Of a DNA stretch of 64,000 nucleotides, positions 1 through 11,313 are shown piece by piece (position 1 is the first letter of the stretch; the number at the start of each line of letters is the position of its first letter). The notes below the pieces were generated by a model. The model saw nothing but the letters and a program-made list of their open reading frames with translations. It was not told where the DNA came from and ran no database searches. This stretch comes from Tubulanus polymorphus (Eukaryota; Nemertea; Palaeonemertea; Tubulaniformes; Tubulanidae). The translations under genes and the position numbers were made by a program. The stretch covers positions 18,216,485-18,280,484 of the forward strand of contig NC_134027.1 of NCBI RefSeq assembly GCF_964204645.1, written 5' to 3'.

Positions 1-2981
1 ACATGGTTTTAGATTAACAAATATAATTTAAAAATTTGAAAATAATTATAATATAGATAATTATCCAGTTAGAATTAAAAATATTCCAAAAATAGAAAGA
101 GATAATAATCTAAAAATAAATGTATTCGATTTAATCAAATTACCAAATACGAAAGGTAACATTATACATTAGAACCTTTATACCTATCAAAAGATTATGA
201 TTCAAATGATGTTATAGATATACTATATTATGAAAATCATTATATGTGGATTAAACAAATCGATTTATTTTTTAAATCAGAAAATGATTTTGATAATAGA
301 ATATATCTATGTAGAAAATGTTTACATAAATTTAGAACTGAAACTGCATTATTAGATCATAAACAATTATGTGAAAATAATGATTATTGTAAATCAGTTT
401 TACCAAATGAAAAGGATAAGATATTAGAATTTGAAAAATATGATTACAAAAACAAAGTACCATTTGTAATATATGGTGACTTCGAGTCACTCAATAAAGA
501 ATTAACTGATCAAGATAGAAAAGAAATATATTATAAAAGAAAGAAACTAAACTATGAAAATGATTTTTCAGAAGAACCACCAAAAACAAATACTATTAAA
601 AAGATTCATCAATCAGCTGCAGCTTTTGGATTATATATAAAATCTGATTATCCAGAACTAATCAAAAGTGAATATTATAATTATAGAAATGAAAATGTTA
701 TAAATCATTTTTGTGACTTATTAATTGAGTATGAAATCAAATTTAGTAAACTATTAAATGAAAATAAAGAAACAATTATGACTGAAGAAGATAAGGAGAA
801 TTTGAGTTTGCAGATAAATGTTTTTATTGTGAAAAGACATTTAATCTAAAAGATAAAAAAAGTTAGAGACCATGATCATTTGAATGGAAAGTTTAGAGGT
901 GCGGCGCATGTGAATTGTAACTTACAAGCTAAGAAAATCAATTTTGTTCCATTTATATTTCATAATTTATCAGGGTATGATGCTCATTTATTTATCAAAC
1001 AGCTATGCCATAAAATAGAAGAAATCTATAATGAAATAGAAAGATTAAATTCAAATAGATCAAAAGATAAAATACCAACTTATAGATCTAAAATGTTAGC
1101 TAAAACCTCTGAAAATTATATATCTTTCCAATTTGGGTGTCTAAGATTTATAGATTCATATAGATTGTTAAGTAGTTCATTAGATAATTTATCAAAATCA
1201 TTAGTTGATGATGAATTAAAAATATTAAAGCAACACTATCCAAATAATGATGAGTTTCAATTAATATATAATATAGATATAAAGGCGCAATTCCATATTC
1301 ATTTTATAAATCACATAATGATTTCAATATAACTGAATTATTAAAAGAACAATTCTATGATGAATTAAAAAATGAATATGTTAAAGATGAAGTATATAAT
1401 AGACCATTGAATATTTGGAATCATTTCAAAATAGAAAATCATGGAGAATTAGTAGATTTATATTTAAAATCAGATGTATTATTATTTACTGATATATTTG
1501 AAAGGTTTAGAGATATAAAAATGGATTTGTTAACAAATATAGATCAATTATTTTTATTTGAAAAATCTATAAGAGGAGGTGTTTCGGGTGTATTAGGTGA
1601 TAGATATTTCAATGTAAATGATAACCCTGAATATAAGTTATTATATATAGATGCAAATAATCTATATGGTTGGGCAATGATGGAACCACAACCTTATGGA
1701 GTATTTCAAATAACTGAAATTTTACAGCACGAAAATGTTGATAAATTTGATTGGAAGAAAATAATTCTAGATATAGCAGATGATTCAGTTACTGGTTACT
1801 TCTTTGTTGTAGACTTGGAATATCCTGAAGATAAAAAATTTAAATCTAGAAATCTAGCATACTGTCCAGAACATAAAACTGTAACACATGAAGAATTATC
1901 AAAGTATCAAAAAAGAATTAAACTTGAAAATCATATTCATACAGAAAAGTTAATGGTAACTCAAGAAGATGAATATAATTATGTAGTGCATTATAGAATT
2001 TTAATATTCTATTTGAATCAAGGAATGATTCTAAAAAAAAGTACATAGATATATTTCATTTAGTCAATCTAAATGGTTAGAAAAATAAATTTTAACACCA
2101 AACAGAGAACTAAAGCTAAAACTGATTTTGAGAAAGATTTCTTCAAGTTAATGAATAATGCATTCTATGGTAAGACTTGTGAAAATATTAGAAATAGAAA
2201 TGATATCGAGTTAGTTAGACATGGTAAAAGTATAAGACATTTACAAACATATCCTAAATTAATTGGTAACAAAATATTTGATGAAAAGTTAGCTGCTGTA
2301 AAAATGAGGAGAACTTCTATGAAATTTAATAAACCAATTTATGTTGGATCTTCAGTTTTAGAAATATCAAAGTTATTAAAGTATGAATTTTATTATAACG
2401 TATTACAACCTCATTTTGGAGAAAAACATATAGAAATCTTATATTTTGATACTGATAGATACATATTAAAGATTAAAACTGATAATCTAACAAATGATTT
2501 AAAAACATTAAAACATCATTTCGACTTTAGCAATTATCCTAAAGATCATGAATTGTTTAACAATGATAATAAAAAGGTGCCTGGTAAATTTAAGGATGAA
2601 TTAGGTGGCGAAGAAATGATCGAATTCATTAGAATTCGATCTAAAATGTATTCATATAAAACAAAAACTCATGAAGCTAAAAAGTTAAAAGGAATTACAA
2701 AAAGCGTAGTAGAAAATAAAATTCATTTCAAAGATTACATCAATTGTATATTCAATGAAGAAGTTAGAAAACATAAGATGAAATGTTTAAGATCTGAAGA
2801 TCACGAGATGTTTATTGAAGAGATAGAGAAGATAAGTCTAAACCCATTTGACGATAAAAGATTTATTTTAGGTGATGGTATACACACAGTCGCGTATGGT
2901 TGCAATTTAGATGAATATCTAAAATTTAAAAGGGAAGAGACAAAAGGAAAGGAAATATTGAACAGGATTATAACGTGTTAA
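1..2981 (+). pseudogene. polB: Polinton family B DNA polymerase (partial, frameshifted)
   Basis: Replicative, presumably protein-primed DNA polymerase of the DNA_pol_B_2 type. It is readable in pieces (244-849, 880-1332, 1407-2048, 2073-2981). In order: a C2H2-like finger (YLCRKCLHKF), the exonuclease I motif YGDFESL, an endonuclease VII-like zinc segment (RDHDH...RGAAH), the exonuclease II motif HNLSGYDAHLF, the YLKSDVLL segment (exonuclease III), the palm segment DANNLYGWAMM, the KLMNNAFYGK motif and the catalytic YFDTD motif. That last motif reads DTDR here and DTDS in Pol-3. The breaks between pieces are frameshifts and small deletions. The N-terminal part lies beyond the window edge. The stop at 2979-2981 is 29 bp before the HNH start. 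Confidence 0.9.
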
Positions 2982-3010
2982 TCAAATTTTAATAAAAATA
3001 TGTAGTATAA

Positions 3011-3652
3011 ATGGAGGAACCGTCACAAACTATCAATATTACAAATAGTGTTATAAATATAACCTATAAGAAATGTTCTAAGTGTGAATTTGATAAACAA
3101 TCTTCAGAATATTATAAAGATAAATATTCTAAAGATGGTAAGCAAAGTTACTGTAAAAGCTGTACTAAAGTAACTAATAAATCATTTCATGAAAATTATC
3201 CAGATTATATGAGAGATTGGAAAAAATATAACCGTGAACATATCAATCATTATCAAAAAGTAAAATATAATTCAGATCCACTATTTAAATTTTAAAAAAT
3301 TCATAGATCTAGTTTGAACAGAGTTTTCAAAGATTATATAAAATCTGATAGTTCAATTAGTTATTTAGGGTGTTCTACAGAATTTTTTAGATTATGGATA
3401 GAATATCAGTTCGATAATAACATGAAATTTGAGAATCATGGAGAATATTGGGAGTTAGATCATGTTATCCCATTATCATCGATAGAAGATGAATCTGAAA
3501 TAAAAACAATATGTAATTGGAAGAATATTCAACTTTTATCGAAAATGGAAAATAGAATTAAACGTGATAAAATTGATAATGAATTATATAATAATCAAAT
3601 AATTAAAGCTGAAAGATTTATACAATTATGGAATGATATTAAAGGAATATGA
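3011..3652 (+). pseudogene. HNH endonuclease (Polinton/large-DNA-virus type), frameshifted
   Basis: The N-terminal part (3011-3295) carries two CxxC pairs (CSKC and CKSC) that should bind zinc. The C-terminal part (3314-3652) has the HNH core ELDHVIPLSS followed by NWKNIQLLSKMEN. A break near 3293-3314 separates the two frames, so this copy is dead. The start is clear: ATG at 3011 in the context TATAAATG, downstream of AAAAATATGTA. The homologue in Pol-3 (37,890-38,543) is in one frame but has lost its ATG. Role inferred: a nicking or double-strand endonuclease in element replication or spread. Confidence 0.8.
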
Positions 3653-3654
3653 TT

Positions 3655-4017
3655 TATTATCGAGATTCCGAAATGACTTATCTGGACAATTTATTTGCTC
3701 CTATAGATAGACAAAAGTAGTGGGATATTAAAATCATATTCTAATATTTCTTTTCAAAGAATATTTTAAATAGAATTCAAATAGAAAGTATTTAAAATTA
3801 CATATCTTCAACTAGCCATTATTTCTATTATATTTCTATTCAAAATCTAATATTTTCTTTTCAAAAGGGAATACTTTATATTTTGAATAGATTCAAATAA
3901 AAAAAATAACTTCAAATAGCTAGTATTAATTATCAAACACTAGTATCACATAAAGTATTATTCTAGTATCATTTTATAATACTTATAATATTTTTTTCGC
4001 TTTTTTCTGTAATATAA
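3655..4017 (+). other. Intergenic region with a conserved block (3660-3725)
   Basis: No long ORF. Bases 3660-3725 hold a block repeated in Pol-3 (39,750-39,825) and Pol-2 (30,992-31,060), with the cores CGAAATGACTTATCTGGACA and TAGATAGACAA. The TTATCT and AGATAG parts could pair as a short hairpin. A 15-codon reading frame starts at the ATG of the first core, but it is not conserved in the other two copies. The rest is AT-rich with repeated TCAAATAG-like motifs, and ends in a T-run followed by TATAAATG at the next gene. Confidence 0.6.
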
Positions 4018-4558
4018 ATGTCAAAGAAATCTAATAAGAATAGTATTGATATTGAAAAAAACCTTGGATGATTTGGGCATTAGTGATGATAAGGATATTC
4101 CAAGCAAAATTGAAAATAATATTGATTATAATATTGATTATGAATACTATTTGACGTGTAAGCATCATCTAGAACTATTGATTGCTAGCGGTAAATGTAA
4201 TGAGTTTATTGGCAAAATTATAAATTTTCAAGAATTAGATAATATGAAACCAGTTAAAGTAATCAAACATTTCAAAATATATGAAGAAGCTAGATTAGCT
4301 AGAATAAATGACTCTTTTAGTGATGGTATAGTTAAATGTTATTCTAATTCATGTAACCAGATAATACCAATCAATGATGAATATAAACTATATAGTGATT
4401 TAAAAAATGACTATTTAGTTATGACAGAATTACAAAAATGGGTTGGATACGCTTCATTTCAATTAGGAGAAATAATGACAGTAATTTCTACTGTGGATAT
4501 AACATTTTCTAATATCAAACCTATAGAATATAAAGATAATATCGAATCAGATAATTGA
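4018..4558 (+). pseudogene. Conserved Polinton protein of unknown function (frameshifted)
   Basis: Homologue of the intact 197-residue gene at 40,073 in Pol-3. The start is ATG at 4018 (ATATAAATG). An extra A in the run after codon 12 (near 4057) shifts the frame, and the rest reads from 4046. Conserved segments include YEYYL.CKHHLELL, KIYEEARLARIND and LQKWVGYASFQLG. A stop at 4556 removes the last part of the protein, although the sequence encoding its KLTKINE end is still visible downstream. Always paired with the small membrane protein gene that follows. No domain recognised. Confidence 0.7.
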
Positions 4559-4598
4559 TCAGAAGATATTGAATCAGGACAAAAATTAACTAAAATAA

Positions 4599-4964
4599 AT
4601 GAGTGATGATGTTAAGAAGAAGCCTAGATCCGAAAAACAATTTAAATGGGTGAGGGAATTAGGTAAAAGATCTTCAGAATTAAAAATAGCTAAGAAAAAG
4701 AAATTAACTGATATAAATGAATCACAGAAATTATCTGATATAAATTCGAATGATAATCCATCTGATTCTTCTAATACTGGAAGAAATAATTACTTATATA
4801 TTACAATTGGGTTAATCACAGTAATTATATTCTCTGGTGTAATATATAAATCTAAGTATGAATCTGATGATAATAATGATGAAGATGATAAACCTATTAT
4901 ACCAAAAAATAAATCAAATGATAAAATCATTGAAACTAAATCTAAATTATTATTAACGGCTTAA
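4599..4964 (+). CDS. Small basic single-pass membrane protein (Polinton)
   Basis: 121 residues, open throughout. The N-terminus is basic (KKKPRSEKQ), followed by a lysine/arginine-rich stretch, a serine/asparagine-rich linker, one membrane segment at about residues 65-84 (YLYITIGLITVIIFSGVIY) and an acidic C-terminus. The start is ATG in TAAATG. Homologous to 40,659-41,027 (Pol-3) and to a broken copy on the minus strand at 31,100-31,482 (Pol-2). The basic head plus a membrane anchor would suit a minor virion or DNA-tethering protein, but that is inference. Confidence 0.65.
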   Translation: MSDDVKKKPRSEKQFKWVRELGKRSSELKIAKKKKLTDINESQKLSDINSNDNPSDSSNTGRNNYLYITIGLITVIIFSGVIYKSKYESDDNNDEDDKPIIPKNKSNDKIIETKSKLLLTA

Positions 4965-4970
4965 AATAAG

Positions 4971-5210
4971 ATGAAAAAAGAACAATATTTAAGAGATTTA
5001 TATTATAACACAGAGAGTGAAGTATCATATTCTAGTGTTTCAGAATTATGGGATAAAATTAAATCTGATGATGAAAATATAAAATATAGTGAATTAAGAT
5101 TAACAAAAACTCTTAAAGGAAAAAAGTATTCTTTGGTGAAATATAAAGGGTACGATGATAAATTTAATGAATGGATTTTATCTAGTAAAATTAAAAGAAT
5201 AAATGAATAA
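4971..5210 (+). pseudogene. Polinton integrase with the catalytic core deleted; chromodomain kept
   Basis: 79 codons in one frame. The first 38 or so match the N-terminus of the Pol-3 integrase (41,034). The rest is a chromodomain (YSLVKYKGYDDKFNEWI), which normally ends Polinton integrases. The whole DDE core that Pol-3 keeps is missing, so this is an in-frame internal deletion and the product cannot integrate DNA. The stop overlaps the start of the ATPase gene (5203). A short protein carrying only the chromodomain could still be made, but there is no evidence that it is. Confidence 0.8.
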
Positions 5211-5707
5211 AGATTTATTTATATTTGAACCCCATAATATGTTAGTTACTGGAGTAACCAACCGTGATAAAACACATTTCATATTAGATTTATTAGAAAC
5301 CATTAATAAAAATCATTCTGATAATATAATATTATTCACTTATGAAATGAATAAAACATATAATAGGGATATAGTTAAGATAAAAAAGTTTATTATATTA
5401 GATCCTAAAGCAGTAAAAGAAAATCTAGATAATTGTATAAAAATAGCAATTGATATTTATAAAGGTTCAAATACATTATTCATTATAGATGATTGTGCTA
5501 ATTTACATGATTCAAAAGTTAGAGAAAGTGAACTATTTAGCTTTCTCTGGGAGACATTTTGGGATAACAACATGGGTTTTAAATCAAAAATATAATTCAA
5601 TTGTTAAAGATTTTAGGGAGAATATAAGATTTTTAGTTTTATTCTACAATAAAGATAGAAAATCTATGCAACAATCATTGGAAGAAAATCAAATTATACC
5701 TACTTAA
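5203..5707 (+). pseudogene. A32/FtsK-HerA-like DNA packaging ATPase (frameshifted, truncated)
   Basis: Packaging ATPase of the poxvirus A32-like branch used by Polintons. The P-loop region reads LVTGVTNRDKTHF, where the usual glycine before KT is aspartate, so Walker A is damaged. Walker B is TLFIIDDCAN. A frameshift near 5,540-5,580 moves the rest (SGRHFGITTWVLNQKYN, a sensor-like segment) to the frame read at 5489-5707. The expected C-terminal region after EENQIIPT is absent. The ATG sits in AATAAATG and overlaps the end of the integrase remnant. Pol-3 has lost this gene. Confidence 0.85.
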
Positions 5708-6082
5708 TTACATGATGAAAATATGAATAAATGAAAAAGTAATTAAGGTTCAAAATTACTTCTTAGGCTTCAATTTCCCTATGAATATAAATTCATAAAA
5801 TGAGACATTTTAAGCATTAATGTATAAGGTACGTGTAAGATACATATTAGATACGTATTAGATACATTAATACCTAAAACCTCCCATTTTTATTAACTAT
5901 TATTAGGTATTTCGAATAATATGTATTAGATACTTGTTAGATACATATTAGATACATAAATACTTAAAACCCACTTTTTTAATCACTATTATTTTTTACA
6001 ATTTTCAACCAATATATTATGTGAGATTATAATTACTATCTGAATCACTTTCATTATCAGGCTCTATTTCGTCATCAGACTC
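5708..6082. repeat. Convergent intergenic region with TTAGATAC repeats
   Basis: This lies between the plus-strand replication/packaging block and the minus-strand virion block. TTAGATAC or AGATACAT units recur at least six times in two clusters (about 5,838-5,875 and 5,925-5,965), each followed by a TA-rich AATAC.TAAAACC tail. The arrangement resembles iterons or a bidirectional transcription-end region. No gene is seen. Confidence 0.5.
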
Positions 6083-6787
6083 TTACAATTTATTCAAACT
6101 ATCTACAGAATAAATTATAGTTTTTCCATTATTTGTAAATATATCTTCTATTTTAGATTTCTTAGTGCCTTCATCATTATAAACAATATGTTTACCTGTA
6201 ACTATATTTTCATTGTCATCTTTCTTAGTGTTTGGCTCCAACATTTCATTTACAATGTTTGATCCTAATATTTTTTTAGCATCAGATAAATCTAATTCAT
6301 CTTTACGAGGTTCCTTAGATAAAAATTCACCTAATAAATCTTTATATAAATCTTTACCATTTGTTTTTTTATTTGAAACAAACTTTGTTACATATCTAAA
6401 TGGGTGTTCTATAAATTCTCTTAAACCAACACGTTTTATAACATTAGTAATATGTACAACTGTGTTCATATGGTTATTCCAATTTGTTGGAGCGTTTGAA
6501 AATTCACCTTTACAATATTCACAATAATTTCTATTTTCACTATAGTTTAAAATTATTTCATTGGATGTAGAAGGCATAACATTATTAGATGTAGAAGGTG
6601 AAACATTACTTAAATTATCAACAACTTCACTTTCATTATTATCGATTTCTATTAGTTTAGTTTTATAATTTTTAAAAATAGGATCAAATATCAAAGCTAT
6701 ATTACAAGGTATTACATAATATAAGCCATCATTATTTTCATGTTTATCAATGTATGGAATATGTTTATATACTTTACCGGCATCCAT
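6083..6787 (-). CDS. Polinton protein with one C2H2-type finger and a PSTSNN linker
   Basis: 234 residues, intact. The N-terminal segment (KVYKHIPYIDKHENNDGLYYVIPCNIALIFDP, quoted here only by its ends KVYKHIPYI and IALIFDP) is followed by a low-complexity linker with two PSTSN(N) units. Then comes one zinc-finger-like CEYCKGEFSN...H....VH at about residues 86-109 and a segment LREFIEHPFRYVTKFVS. The start is in TAATAAATG with a T-run upstream. The Pol-3 homologue (41,677-42,423) has eight NNVIP units in the linker, and Pol-5 has a related multi-finger gene. Function unknown; nucleic acid binding is plausible. Confidence 0.6.
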   Translation of the reverse strand: MDAGKVYKHIPYIDKHENNDGLYYVIPCNIALIFDPIFKNYKTKLIEIDNNESEVVDNLSNVSPSTSNNVMPSTSNEIILNYSENRNYCEYCKGEFSNAPTNWNNHMNTVVHITNVIKRVGLREFIEHPFRYVTKFVSNKKTNGKDLYKDLLGEFLSKEPRKDELDLSDAKKILGSNIVNEMLEPNTKKDDNENIVTGKHIVYNDEGTKKSKIEDIFTNNGKTIIYSVDSLNKL

Positions 6788-6829
6788 TTATTATAAAAAG
6801 TTTTATTGAAATTAAAATTCTAATACATG

Positions 6830-8104
6830 GCACTAACTTATTGAGAATTTACAATATTTAATTGCGCGTCAGATATGATATAAATGTGCATTTTGAGTTT
6901 TTGCTTCCTTTCTTCTTTTTCATGAATAATTGTATCCCATCTTTAGTGTTCTGTAGCTTTTTACCAGAACCATGTAATAAGTTATCCTCTGTTGTTCTGA
7001 AATCTAACCATAATGCATATTTATTACCGGTATAATCATCAATTTGATTAATACTACAATTTTCAGATGATTTTACTTTTTCATTAATAAAATGTCTTAT
7101 GGCCATTGATCGATCATTCTCATTCCTTGACAGAATAATTTATTTGCTATACCTTCAATTGTTATTTCTACTTTTGATATTTCCGGATTATAATAATTAT
7201 CAACATTTATTGCACCATTAGAATATGTGGCAATGGTAAAAATATTAATATTCCTTTAATAGATCTTCTTGGGAAGTTGATATTTTCATTAATTATTTCG
7301 TCATTTGCATTAATAGTTACAGTTTTAAATTTTTCAATATAATCATATAATAATGAAAATCCTCGATGATATTGAGTTTGAGTTATGCTAGCAATATTTT
7401 CATCAGTTACTGTATCATATTCTAAACATACATTTGATAATTTATAACCCATATCTTTAATAACGCCAGATAGCACAATTTCACTAAAAGGAGCAAATGT
7501 TATCTAAAATATAATATCTTCTTGAATTGCATATTTATATAAAGGTGCATTATTATTTATCAATTCAAAGTATAATGGAATGTTATATTTACTACCATAA
7601 ACCTTTTTTATTAAACTATCTATGTCATTAGCTACTATTGCGGTATGTGCCTCAGATCTTAGTTTATTTTGATTTAAGGATTGGATGCCTCGAATTATCA
7701 TATTTTTTCTATTTTCTTTTGTTAACCATGAATCTTTATAATGCATAAATAAATTATAATCATCTAATGAGAAAACTGTTTCTGGTCAAATTTTTATATA
7801 GTTAATTTTTTAATCAAATATCTTCCAACATTATCAACAATATCTTTATCACCAGTTACTTTAATATCGGCTGATAAATGAATACTATTTGGAACATAAA
7901 AAGTATTTTGTGTTTATCGAGGAATTCTGACATATAAAGTTTCATCAGGATTAATATTAGATGGATTCGAGGAATTCTGACATATAAAGTTTCATCAGGA
8001 TTAATATTAGATGGATTATGAGTTATTATATGATGAGATTTTTCTGCTTTAATAGCATTTGACATTCTAGAATTCTTAGAAGGATTTATATAACTCCCAC
8101 TCAT
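6830..8104 (-). pseudogene. MCP: Major capsid protein (hexon-like) pseudogene
   Basis: Homologue of 42,456-43,656. Recognisable segments include YVRIPR near the N-terminus, FSLDDYNLFMHYKDSWLT, NIPLYFELINNNAPLYKYAIQED, and the C-terminal LLHGSGKKLQNT, which in Polinton major capsid proteins precedes the last strands. The frame is broken repeatedly. Near the start, a 50-bp tandem duplication (7918-7967 and 7968-8017) repeats the YVRIPR region. The reading frame also changes near 7,500, 7,200 and 7,106. The start context is TTAAATAAATG after AATTTTTTTG. The double-jelly-roll assignment rests on resemblance to Polinton/adintovirus capsid proteins and was not modelled. Confidence 0.7.
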
Positions 8105-8125
8105 TTATTTAACAAAAAAATTGAT

Positions 8126-9888
8126 TATTTATTTTTGATCATGTTTATTTTTTATTATGTTTACTTGGTATTTTTAGCATTGGTTGACGTCTATGACGTC
8201 ATGCCAATGCTAGTAAAATGGATCGAAAATAGTAGTACGAAAAAAATAGCGCCAACTCTTCTCATTTTCATTGTAACTTCAAATTGTCACTCCGTTCACG
8301 TAAAACATTAGAAACAGCTGAAAATGACAAAAATGTTTCAATTATTCCCCACAACATAGCGTCGCCAGATTTCTGATTTAATGGTCCAAAATGTTATTCG
8401 ATCACATTTTTCTCGTTCATTATCTGGTAGATGAGAGCTGGTTAAACAATCGCGTAGCGATATGTCCGCATTGACATTGGCAGTAAAGAATGGGGAACAG
8501 CCTCTTCTGAATAGAACAACATAAAATTGTATACCTCCGGTTTATGAATATCACAGTGTGTGGATATCACTGTTATTCCAACTATCAGTATCCATGGGAT
8601 TATTTGGGATTAATTCTCAGCGTCAGAATACGTCTTTCTAGAGCAGTGGAACGGCAGCCTACTCGTGACTTAAACCCGTAATGTGATCGTGCCGGAACGC
8701 CTTTACTAAAGTTAAAACCATTTCATGATGACACGAAACGGTAAACGGTAGGCTACCACCATGATACGATATCACCAAAATAAAGATAGATCATTTTATT
8801 CAATTTTACCAGAGTTGTTTATTGGAGGAAATTATCATTGTTAAGTTCGCCGAGAACAACCATGATGTATCATCAATCAGTTGACTGACATTGTAAAATT
8901 CGATTCGGCTATATTCTAATATAAGTTTTCACTTTAGGACGCCCTACCCGCCTGCTGCGCACTCATAAGGCGGTAGCACCCTCTTAAGCACTCGGCAGAG
9001 ATTCGCTTTGTAATTCGCGCCGGGAAAAAATACCTTTTATTATCTTTTCCGTGAGTTAAACAACAGTGATTGAATTTACGCGGTGTTTGTCGTAAATTGC
9101 AATATTGCGATGGTTATTTGCCGCTGCTGTAGTTTTTTGGAATTGAATCGAGCGCCCTCGGTAGCTCAGTGAGATAAGGCGTGATGCTGTTGAATCCACT
9201 ATCAATGCTGAGTTACAAGTGGGTTCGAGTCCTGCTGGCTGCGAAAAGTGTGCGGGCAACACTTCAAAGGCCGTACCTTCGTGAGGGTAAATGGACAATC
9301 TAATAGGAATAGTCTTGGGGAACCAAGATCCGAACGACGTACGTAAAGCCAAACAAACAAAAAGACAAACAAACAATCATCAGCCAGCCTCAGTGACACC
9401 AACGCCGGCATCGCTCTCTGCGACGTTTTGTATGCGTACATGCATCAGAGCTTGGAGCTCTAAGATCAGAGGGTCTTGCAATTGCATTCAGAAAAATCGG
9501 TCTGTTTTTGTTTTCATTATTCAGTGGGGCCTGACAGTTCATGCGTAAAAATTGGTTTTTGTATCCAAATCTTGATTGATATAAATATCTTGGCTGGGAC
9601 ATGATGGAAAACATCAGAATAAACTAGTTTCGTCTTTTTAACAGAATCGCATTAATGAGGTTAAACAGTACACATAGTCTAGGCTAAATCGTTCGGCAGA
9701 AAATAAATTCATTTTCAGGAATAAAATCGTACTAGGCAAATAGACCTTTAAGTCTGTGGTCCTCCCAATCAACATCATCATAGAAGATTTGCCGGCAGAT
9801 GTAAAACATTATAACCACTTAATACCACAGTATAATCTACCAATGCTTCAAGGCCCATGGGCCTCTTGTTTATCATATTAACTAACCC
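8126..9888 (+). mobile_element. Insertion in Pol-1 carrying a complete-looking copy of element A
   Basis: Homology with Pol-3 stops at about 8,126 and resumes at about 9,889, so about 1.75 kb was inserted between the capsid gene and its upstream neighbour. Near its left side lies a 38-bp near-perfect hairpin (8175-8212, arms TAGCATTGG and CCAATGCTA). Bases 8289-9290 reappear as two separated halves at 32,772-33,175 and 55,614-56,336. The right side ends with a palindromic AGGCCCATGGGCCT followed by CTTGTTT, a 3' end style seen in Helitron-like non-autonomous repeats. No protein gene. Confidence 0.7.
9152..9243 (+). repeat. tRNA-like SINE head in element A
   Basis: Shows an A-box-like TAGCTCAGTGAGATAAGG and a clear B box, GGTTCGAGTCC, spaced as in tRNA-derived RNA polymerase III promoters. 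The 92-bp span is longer than a plain tRNA and does not fold into an obvious cloverleaf, so it is a SINE-type head and not a tRNA gene. An almost identical copy is at 56,207-56,298. Confidence 0.65.
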
Positions 9889-11312
9889 AAAAATAATTGC
9901 ACTTACAACTTTAATTAAAAATAAGATAATATGTTCAGCAGCAAAGTTAATAATATTTCCAGCAGATTTTAAAACAAAACCAACAATTGATGCAATAACT
10001 CTATAATAGGTAAAGCTGCAGCAGATTTTTTAGATAGTTCCAATAGATATTTTGCTAATTTTTTTAAACCATCCTTAACTTTATCTTGTATAGAATTAAT
10101 ATGACTTGGAGGTTTATCCGGTTTATTGGGTGTAGGTGTAGATTTTAATGAATTTGAAATAGCTAAACCAATTGTTGTAAATAACATAGTTACAGCTTTT
10201 AGAATTGAAAGAATTGTTATACCTTCTAATTTAAATAATAATTTTATTCTATCTTTTAATGATATTTCAGTATTTGGTTTTATTATTAAATCTTTAACAA
10301 CAACTTTTAATCTATTAATACAATAATCATATGATTTTAATAATAATTTAATTTATTCTTTCTGTAATTCTATGTTATATTCTAAATCATCTTTTTCTAA
10401 ATATACATTTCTTTTTTTAAATTCAATTCCTTCAATGAATTTATTATCTCTATCTAATTTTAATTGTTCTATTTCTTTAATTTCATCAGTTCTATATTTT
10501 TCTAAAGTTCTAATTTTAAAATCACTTATACTTTTATCATGCGCAATTTTATCAGATGCAAGTTTTTTACTAATAATTTCTCCAATTGCTTTATCAGAAA
10601 ATATATTTAAATCTTCTTATTGGTGATCTGTTGCATCAATTAATCCATTCGGTTAAAGTTTTTCAATTGTAACTTTATTTGATTTAAGTTTACTAGTTTT
10701 GGAAGTTATATTCTGTTCAGAAGTTGTTTCTGTTTCTAAATTAGTATCGATTGTTTCAAATAATTTTTCAATTCTTTGTTTAAATACTCTTTTATTTTGA
10801 TTTATTTCTGTGTCGGTAACATTTTCTATTTCATTAGAATTACTTATTTTTTAATTCTATATGATTTTAAATTAATCAAAGTTGATTTTGCTAGTATTTT
10901 ATTTTCACGTTTATTAGTGATATTAATATAATAATCATCTTTCAAATGATAATAATATTCACCATCTAAAAACTTTAATTATTGTACTAAAAGTCTAGCA
11001 CCTTTATTATTTATATTATATCCAGATTCTTCAAACACAGGTTGGAAATGATAAATATATTCATTATATTCTAAATTTTGTTTTGCTAAATCTTGATTTT
11101 CATTTTCAGGATTTATTTTCGATCTAGTTTTTTTTGTCAAACTCCTCTGTTGAAGGGGCTTTAGAACCACTATCTACTAAATTAGAATTATATGATGGTT
11201 CATTATCATTATCAATATTAGTATCAGCATCATTATAATCATCATCAATATATCCTTAATTATTATTTCCCATTTCTCCCATTTCATAAGCTTCTCCACC
11301 TTCTACTTCCAT
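9889..11312 (-). pseudogene. Pseudogene of the 480-residue coiled-coil/membrane Polinton protein
   Basis: Homologue of 43,657-45,099 with many stops and frameshifts. The C-terminal segment MLFTTIGLAISNSLKSTPTPN and the KDGLKKLAKYLLELSKKSAAAL stretch (partly quoted) identify it. The N-terminal acidic, asparagine-rich part ends at ATG 11,312 in TAAATG. See the Pol-3 entry for a description of the intact protein. Confidence 0.75.
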
Positions 11313-11313
11313 T

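Noticed and set aside
9152-9243. A functional tRNA gene
   Set aside because: A and B boxes are present, but the body is too long, no cloverleaf is evident, and a second copy lies in the same repeat context. It is a SINE-type head.
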